Below, in pieces: positions 59,659 to 64,000 of a stretch of DNA of 64,000 nt (position 1 is the first letter of the stretch; every line of letters starts with the position of its first letter). The notes beneath the pieces were generated by a model, which was given only the letters and a program-made list of their open reading frames with translations, was not told the DNA's origin and ran no database searches. Location of the stretch: assembly GCF_001202025.1 (NCBI RefSeq), contig NZ_LGHS01000010.1:1-64000 (forward strand), given 5' to 3'. A program made the translations under genes and the position numbers. The DNA comes from Pseudorhodobacter aquimaris (lineage in GTDB: Bacteria; Pseudomonadota; Alphaproteobacteria; Rhodobacterales; Rhodobacteraceae).

Positions 59659-60517
59659 GCATGGCGGGTGTGCCGCAAATCTGGGGGTCGGGCGTGCCGA
59701 TCAGATCAAGGTCTTTTCCCTCATAATCCACGGCATGCAGCAAGGTCTGGATCGCCGCAATCCGCGCGCGCTTCTTGTCGTCGGACCGGATCACCGTCCA
59801 AGGAGCATGGTCGGTGTGGCTACGGGCCAACGTCTCACTAATTGCGGCGGAATAGGCATCCCATTTGCGCAGACCCTCGACATCCACCCATGAAAGTTTC
59901 CATTGCTTTAGCGGATCATTTTCCCGCGCCAGAAACCGGCGAAGCTGCTCTGCCTGCCCGACATTGAGCCAGATTTTGACCAGCACAATACCTTCTTCCA
60001 CCAGCATTTCCTCAAAACTTGGAAGCTGGGCAAAGAAATGCTCGCGTTGTTTATCGGTACAAAAGCCAAAGACATGCTCTACCACGCCGCGATTGTACCA
60101 AGAGCGGTCAAACATCATCATCTCACCGGCGGCGGGCATCCAGTCGACATAACGCTGGAAATACCATTGCGTCGCCTCCCGGTCCGAGGGTTTGGATAGC
60201 GCCACAACCGAGGCCATGCGCGGGTTGAGGTTTTCACGCGTCACATCAATCGTGCCGCCCTTGCCTGCCGCATCGCGCCCCTCGTAGACCACGACCACAC
60301 GTTTTCCACTGGTCTTGATGCTTGCCTGCATCCGTACCAACTGGCGTTGCAATCTCTCCATTTCGCGGGCGTAGGCCTTGCGCTTCAATTCACGCGGATA
60401 GGGATATGAGGCCGCCAGAATATCGTCCTTATCCGCCTTTTCAATAGCTTTGCGAATATCTTTCGGGGCCTCCTCGGCCAGAAACTTGCTGATTGCGCCG
60501 TCGAAAGGCAGATCCAT
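59648..60517 (-). CDS. ppk2: Polyphosphate kinase 2
   Basis: This 289-residue class I PPK2 phosphorylates nucleoside diphosphates with polyphosphate, or the reverse. Walker A is [15 protein letters not shown] (Gly80-Thr89) and Walker B is [19 protein letters not shown]. The helical lid region around [11 protein letters not shown] and the conserved [33 protein letters not shown] match the family. The family length is normal. The downstream tetR gene begins within its 3' end, forming an operon. Polyphosphate turnover in stress is the probable context. Confidence 0.95.
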   Translation of the reverse strand: MDLPFDGAISKFLAEEAPKDIRKAIEKADKDDILAASYPYPRELKRKAYAREMERLQRQLVRMQASIKTSGKRVVVVYEGRDAAGKGGTIDVTRENLNPRMASVVALSKPSDREATQWYFQRYVDWMPAAGEMMMFDRSWYNRGVVEHVFGFCTDKQREHFFAQLPSFEEMLVEEGIVLVKIWLNVGQAEQLRRFLARENDPLKQWKLSWVDVEGLRKWDAYSAAISETLARSHTDHAPWTVIRSDDKKRARIAAIQTLLHAVDYEGKDLDLIGTPDPQICGTPAMLDV

Positions 60518-60575
60518 TGCAGGGGCTCCATGCGGGTTAGGTAAGCTGGGCTGCGCTGATCAACGCAACCAGAGG

Positions 60576-61493
60576 CTACTTGCCAATTTCACTTATATCA
60601 TAAGGCGTTGACTGGTATATCTCGTTGATCCAGTTGCCATACAAAAGGTGGGCATGGCTGCGCCAGCGGTTCAGGGGCTTCATCGCCGGATTGTCGTTGG
60701 GGTAATAGTTTATAGGCACGTTGATCGGTGTGCCATTGGCAATGTCACGGTCATATTCCTGTTTCAGCGTGTCGCTGTCATATTCAAAATGGTTGAAAAT
60801 ATAAAGCGCGCGATGGCCCGGATCCTCAACCAGACATGGGCCGGATTGATCCGATCCCAAAAGGGTGCGCAGACCGGGGGCGGCGTCAATCTCGGCCTGG
60901 CGCATTTCAGTCCAGCGTGAAACCGGGATCACGCAATCATCCGAAAAACCGCGCAAGAAAGGTGAGGTCGGATCAAGATTGCTGTGACGGAAGCAGCCAA
61001 AGGCCTTGGCGGGCAGGATGTGCTTTTTCACACCGTGAAAATGGTTGATCATCGCCATCCCCCCCCAGCAAACGCCAAAGGTGGAATGCACATTGGTCTG
61101 GGTCCAGTCCATAACCTCGCGCAGCTCATCCCAATAGGTGACCTCGTCGAAGGGAAGGTGTTCAATGGGGGCACCGGTAATGATAAGGCCGTCGTATTTC
61201 TCGTCTCGGACCTCCTCAAAGGGGCGATAAAATGCCTCCATATGTTCGGCAGCGGTGTTTTTGGCCTGATGTTCGGACATACGGATCAGGTGCAGGTCGA
61301 TCTGCAACGGCGTGGCCCCGATCAGCCGCGCAAACTGGTTCTCGGTCTGGATCTTTTTCGGCATCAGGTTCAGAAGCGCGATGCGCAGCGGGCGGATATC
61401 CTGACTTTGCGCACGATCAGGGGAAATCACCATGACGCCTTCTTTGGTCAAGACATCAAAGGCAGGGAGATCTTGGGGCAGGGTGATGGGCAT
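60576..61493 (-). CDS. metA: Homoserine O-acetyltransferase (MetA-type)
   Basis: This 305-residue class I glutaminase-fold acyltransferase activates homoserine for methionine synthesis. The nucleophile is Cys142 in [13 protein letters not shown]. The residue that decides acetyl- versus succinyl-CoA use in MetA (Gly or Glu at about 111) is Glu here ([10 protein letters not shown], Glu111), the acetyl-CoA type. That fits metY at 7944. GGAG is upstream. It lies 18 bases after the P-loop protein gene on the same strand, probably one operon. No riboswitch is visible in the short gap. Confidence 0.92.
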   Translation of the reverse strand: MPITLPQDLPAFDVLTKEGVMVISPDRAQSQDIRPLRIALLNLMPKKIQTENQFARLIGATPLQIDLHLIRMSEHQAKNTAAEHMEAFYRPFEEVRDEKYDGLIITGAPIEHLPFDEVTYWDELREVMDWTQTNVHSTFGVCWGGMAMINHFHGVKKHILPAKAFGCFRHSNLDPTSPFLRGFSDDCVIPVSRWTEMRQAEIDAAPGLRTLLGSDQSGPCLVEDPGHRALYIFNHFEYDSDTLKQEYDRDIANGTPINVPINYYPNDNPAMKPLNRWRSHAHLLYGNWINEIYQSTPYDISEIGK

Positions 61494-61511
61494 ATGGAAC
61501 GCTCCGGTGAT

Positions 61512-62375
61512 TCAGGTCGTTTTGCGGTCAAGGGCGGTGGCGATCAGCGCATCGAAATCAGCGGCGGATCTAACCGAGGCCACCTCATCCGCTGTAACGG
61601 TGATACCCCAATCCGCCATCGCGCGGTAGCGGGGGCGGCGGTGATCAAGCAGACGTGCAAAGCCGTAACGCAAAAAAGCGTCAGGATTTACGCGGTCCTC
61701 GGCCAGGTTTTGCTCGGCCAGATGATCGTGCCAGACCCGCAACAGGAAATCTGGTTGATAATACATCGGCTTTGGCGCGCGGTCAAAACGTGCGATCAGC
61801 GCGTCGCGATGCGCATCCGTCCCCTCGATCCAGACCAAAAGAAGGTTGCGCGACAGGACCTTAAGGATAGGGTCGTCGGGATTTGCCGGATCGACAACCT
61901 CGCAGATGGACCCGCCGCTGTCACAAACGAAATTATTATAACCGTAAAGATCACGGGCGCGGTGGATGAAACGCTCTGTGTCCAGCAGTGCCGCTTTTTC
62001 GGCCTCTTGGTGTTGCCGCTGGCGGAGACAATATTCGTCAAACTTCACGCCACCAAGTGCGGGGTCGCCCGGCTTGCCCAGATAGGTCGACAAGGGGGCA
62101 AGGTTTTCAAAGCTGATGTTTGAAAGGATATGGATGCTGTCCGACAGCAACAGCTCACGCAGCAGCGGGACATCCATCGCGGCACGTTTGAGGTTGTCGG
62201 CGATATATTCCCCCATGTATCGGGTGCCGATCCGGTAATCGACCGAATAGTGGAACCAGCCGGCCTCGTCACGCAACATGTTGGAAAGATAGGTTTTTCC
62301 AAGGCCCGACATGCCAAAAAGAAGCACCTTCTTGGCGCTGTCCTGCATCCAGTCTTGTGACGATTGATAGATCAT
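61512..62375 (-). CDS. Uncharacterised P-loop ATPase/kinase-like protein, upstream of metA
   Basis: This 287-residue protein has a Walker A motif FGMSGLGKTYLSNML (Gly21-Thr28) followed by DYRIGTRYMGEYIADNL and, later, FVCDSGGSICEVVD (possible Walker B or catalytic Asp). The C-terminal stretch LVWIEGTDAHRDALIARFDRAPKPMYY... suggests a nucleotide-monophosphate or small-molecule kinase-like fold. Similar proteins in roseobacters are simply called ATPase. GGAGG precedes the ATG by 5 bases. It leads the metA operon. A function in sulfur or amino acid metabolism is inferred from context only. Confidence 0.75.
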   Translation of the reverse strand: MIYQSSQDWMQDSAKKVLLFGMSGLGKTYLSNMLRDEAGWFHYSVDYRIGTRYMGEYIADNLKRAAMDVPLLRELLLSDSIHILSNISFENLAPLSTYLGKPGDPALGGVKFDEYCLRQRQHQEAEKAALLDTERFIHRARDLYGYNNFVCDSGGSICEVVDPANPDDPILKVLSRNLLLVWIEGTDAHRDALIARFDRAPKPMYYQPDFLLRVWHDHLAEQNLAEDRVNPDAFLRYGFARLLDHRRPRYRAMADWGITVTADEVASVRSAADFDALIATALDRKTT

Positions 62376-62498
62376 CCGAGCCTCCGAAATATATCTTGCG
62401 GGGATGTGATAGCGCGGGGCGTGACGAAGTTCACGCGAAAACTGTGTGTTGCCGAAATGTGGCTTGGCAGCGCTGCTATGGGGACCTAATCTCGCGCG

Positions 62499-63089
62499 AT
62501 GGTTGTTCCTTTTATCTTGCTGGCCTTGTCCGTCGCCGTGATGGTCTTGACGTGGAATTTTCCCGACGTCTTTTTGCTGGCTTTACTTTCGGCTGTGGCA
62601 GCTATGGTTTTGCTGCTGCTTGCATGGCGCAAGCCGCGGGAGGCGCCGCGCAAATGGGCAGTGATTGACGGCTCCAATGTGATGTATTGGCAGGGCGGTG
62701 TGCCCAAGATCGAAGCCGTGAAAGCGGTGGTGGAATATCTGACCGCAAGGGGGTACGCGCCGAGTGTGATGTTTGATGCCAACGCGGGATATCTGTTGGC
62801 GGATCACTATATGCATGACGGCGCTCTGGCGCGGCAACTTGGTCTTCCGGTCAGCCATGTGATGGTTGTGCCCAAAGGGGTGCAGGCCGATCCCTATATT
62901 CTGGCCGCCGCGCGCGATAAGGCCGCGCCGGTTGTGAGCAATGACCGCTTTCGCGATTGGGCCGGGGATTATCCCGAGGTCACGCAGCCAGAGCATTGTA
63001 TCCGTGGCAATTTTCGTGATGGAGTGCCCTGGCTGAACCTGCCGTTGACGTGCAATGGATCAAAGCCCCACAGTATGGCGGGGCTTTGA
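62499..63089 (+). CDS. Membrane-anchored NYN (Zc3h12a-like) ribonuclease domain protein
   Basis: This 196-residue protein has two N-terminal hydrophobic helices (VVPFILLALSVAVMVLTW and VFLLALLSAVAAMVLLLLAW, about 1-45), then a cytoplasmic NYN domain related to Zc3h12a/Regnase: WAVIDGSNVMYW carries the first catalytic Asp, VMFDANAGYLLADHYM another acidic position, and VVSNDRFRDW the third. The family is a PIN-like RNase fold. The frame runs into a perfect terminator hairpin at 63059-63090, and its TGA lies inside the hairpin. It is divergent from the metA operon. Confidence 0.8.
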   Translation: MVVPFILLALSVAVMVLTWNFPDVFLLALLSAVAAMVLLLLAWRKPREAPRKWAVIDGSNVMYWQGGVPKIEAVKAVVEYLTARGYAPSVMFDANAGYLLADHYMHDGALARQLGLPVSHVMVVPKGVQADPYILAAARDKAAPVVSNDRFRDWAGDYPEVTQPEHCIRGNFRDGVPWLNLPLTCNGSKPHSMAGL

Positions 63090-63090
63090 T
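63059..63090 (+). terminator. Hairpin overlapping the end of the NYN gene
   Basis: ATCAAAGCCCC (63059-63069) pairs perfectly with GGGGCTTTGAT (63080-63090). The NYN stop codon (63087-63089) is inside the stem. It can also serve the convergent fadL gene on the reverse strand (stop at 63106). Confidence 0.65.
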
Positions 63091-63105
63091 CATGCAAACG
63101 CGGGA

Positions 63106-64000
63106 CTAGAACCGGTAGCCAACCGATACACCAAGACCAACGGCCTCGTTGCCCGCAAAGCGTGTGCCTGACGCATCCACCGCATCCCCCAGCTTTACAT
63201 ATTCAAGACCCGCTGTGATTTTCATGTTCTCATGGGTATAAGAGCCGCCGACGCCAATACTGCGCAAGCCGTTGATCGGGGAGAGCCGCGATGATGCGCC
63301 GCTATTCGATTTCTCATATCCGGCACGAATAAAGGCCGAAAACTGATCGTTGATCCTGCGCCCCACCCCCAATTGGAAGCTGGTGACATTATCGGCAAAG
63401 TCCGTGATATTGGCACTGGTCAACGCGTCATAGCCTGTCGGCCGCACTTCCCAAACGCTCCATTTCGCATAGCGGATAGAGCCGAAAACCAAAGTATCCT
63501 TGGCAACGCCGGTTTGGAAATCCAGTGTCAGGCTTTCGGGCAAGTCGATATTGGTGATATCGGTGCGCGCGATGCCGGGGATGATGCTGGTCTCGGTGGT
63601 TCTGAACTTATGGCTGATACCCGACTCGTAAGTCAGGGCAACCCGTAGCGCGATTTCCGGCTTTTCATATGCTGCGCCAATGATATAGCCCAAGCGCGTA
63701 TCCGCAGGTCCAAAGGCTGAATACTCCAACCCCGTTCCACCGGTGGCCGTCAAAATGGCACCGGCGGTTGCACCAGCGGCGACTTGTTCAGGCGTTGCAC
63801 CCGGTGCGGCACCCACCGCCTGCGCGCGCACCAGCCCCCCCGCAATCAATGAATTGGGGATATCAATCGTCGCCTGAGAGCGCACAGCCTTCAGGCCGCC
63901 ATAGACAGATATATTCGGGCTTGTTTTGTATTTGAACAGAACCGCAGCCTGCCGACTTTTCCACTCTGCCTCAAGTCCGCTATAGAGCCCGCTGTCATAG
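63106..64000 (-). CDS. fadL: FadL-type outer-membrane fatty-acid transport protein (5' end outside window)
   Basis: Only the C-terminal ~297 residues are present, running off the right edge with an open frame. The sequence is rich in alternating strands (YDSGLYSGLEAEWKSRQAAVLFKYKTSPNISVYGG, GYIIGAAYEKPEIALRVALTYESG) and ends in SVGYRF with a terminal Phe, the hallmark of outer-membrane barrels. The pattern matches OMPP1/FadL long-chain fatty acid channels. It fits the beta-oxidation genes at 27969-34249 functionally, though 30 kb away. The internal GTG at 63885 is not the true start. Confidence 0.85.
   Translation of the reverse strand, partial: YDSGLYSGLEAEWKSRQAAVLFKYKTSPNISVYGGLKAVRSQATIDIPNSLIAGGLVRAQAVGAAPGATPEQVAAGATAGAILTATGGTGLEYSAFGPADTRLGYIIGAAYEKPEIALRVALTYESGISHKFRTTETSIIPGIARTDITNIDLPESLTLDFQTGVAKDTLVFGSIRYAKWSVWEVRPTGYDALTSANITDFADNVTSFQLGVGRRINDQFSAFIRAGYEKSNSGASSRLSPINGLRSIGVGGSYTHENMKITAGLEYVKLGDAVDASGTRFAGNEAVGLGVSVGYRF

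Noticed and set aside
61494-61511. A riboswitch or attenuator for metA
   Set aside because: The gap to the upstream gene is only 18 bases and contains just a ribosome-binding site.
1-64000. CRISPR arrays, rRNA genes or replication origins
   Set aside because: No regularly spaced repeats, rRNA-like sequence or clusters of DnaA-type boxes were noticed.

Overview
The window reads as a chromosomal segment of an alphaproteobacterium of the order Rhodobacterales, most likely the Roseobacter group. The evidence is the high GC content, the GspL/GspC-like fused protein with an A/P-rich linker, the TIGR02186-TauE pair, the ~590-residue acyl-CoA dehydrogenase, a DUF2793 tail-fibre-like gene of the kind linked to gene transfer agents, the hisB-hisH / hisA-hisF-hisE arrangement and the tRNA-Tyr next to rlmB. 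The genus cannot be set from the sequence alone. Most of the window is dense housekeeping and catabolic gene content. There is no CRISPR array, rRNA gene or intact prophage.

Layout. 1-721 holds the end of a degenerate IS3-family element. 734-2513 is a set of small membrane proteins: a YqjD/YqjE-like trio, a PLDc_N-type protein and a DUF1328 protein. 2662-6965 holds an orphan tail-fibre-like gene and, convergent to it, the 964-residue GspL/GspC-like protein. 7160-9885 carries a SIMPL protein, metY and an SLT lipoprotein. 9955-14497 is the histidine cluster (hisB, hisH, hisA, hisF, hisE), interrupted by two reverse-strand genes. 15076-17416 has rlmB, tRNA-Tyr and glutathione-dependent formaldehyde dehydrogenase. 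17460-21063 has a polysaccharide flippase and a GntR regulator/aminotransferase pair sharing an operator. 21157-23455 is a small decayed region with a multiply broken zinc-ribbon, transposase-like gene and one small ORF.

23749-27946 carries rpe, gph, proC, csaA, a hydroxyacid dehydrogenase and a sulfotransferase. 27969-35199 is a reverse-strand acyl-CoA oxidation operon (two MerR regulators, DmdC/FadE-like dehydrogenase, a small RHH-like protein, GST, thiolase, FadB) with strong ACGT-centred palindromes before the regulators. 35315-41117 holds thioesterases, a MATE exporter, a BCCT transporter and a TauE exporter. 41289-45911 is a complete BMP-type nucleoside ABC importer. 46081-47698 has rimI, tsaB and an NfuA-type protein. 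47793-52700 is a purine-ring catabolism cluster: HIU hydrolase, an allantoinase-OHCU decarboxylase fusion, ureidoglycine aminohydrolase, ureidoglycolate lyase and a urate/xanthine permease. 52853-59041 has an orphan TRAP binding protein, a MocR regulator and a polyamine-type ABC transporter that lacks its binding protein. 59038-64000 holds TetR, PPK2, metA, a P-loop protein, a membrane-anchored NYN nuclease and the end of fadL.

How the parts fit. The BMP importer and the purine cluster together suggest salvage of nucleosides and purines as nitrogen sources. MetA (with Glu111, the acetyl-CoA type) and MetY form the O-acetylhomoserine direct-sulfhydrylation route. FadL, FadB, the thiolase and the large acyl-CoA dehydrogenase serve fatty-acid or methylmercaptopropionate oxidation under MerR control. 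The most rewarding candidates for follow-up are the GspL/GspC-like fusion, the operator shared by GntR and the aminotransferase, the MerR palindrome cluster, the binding-protein-less ABC transporter beside MocR, and the uncharacterised P-loop protein in the metA operon.
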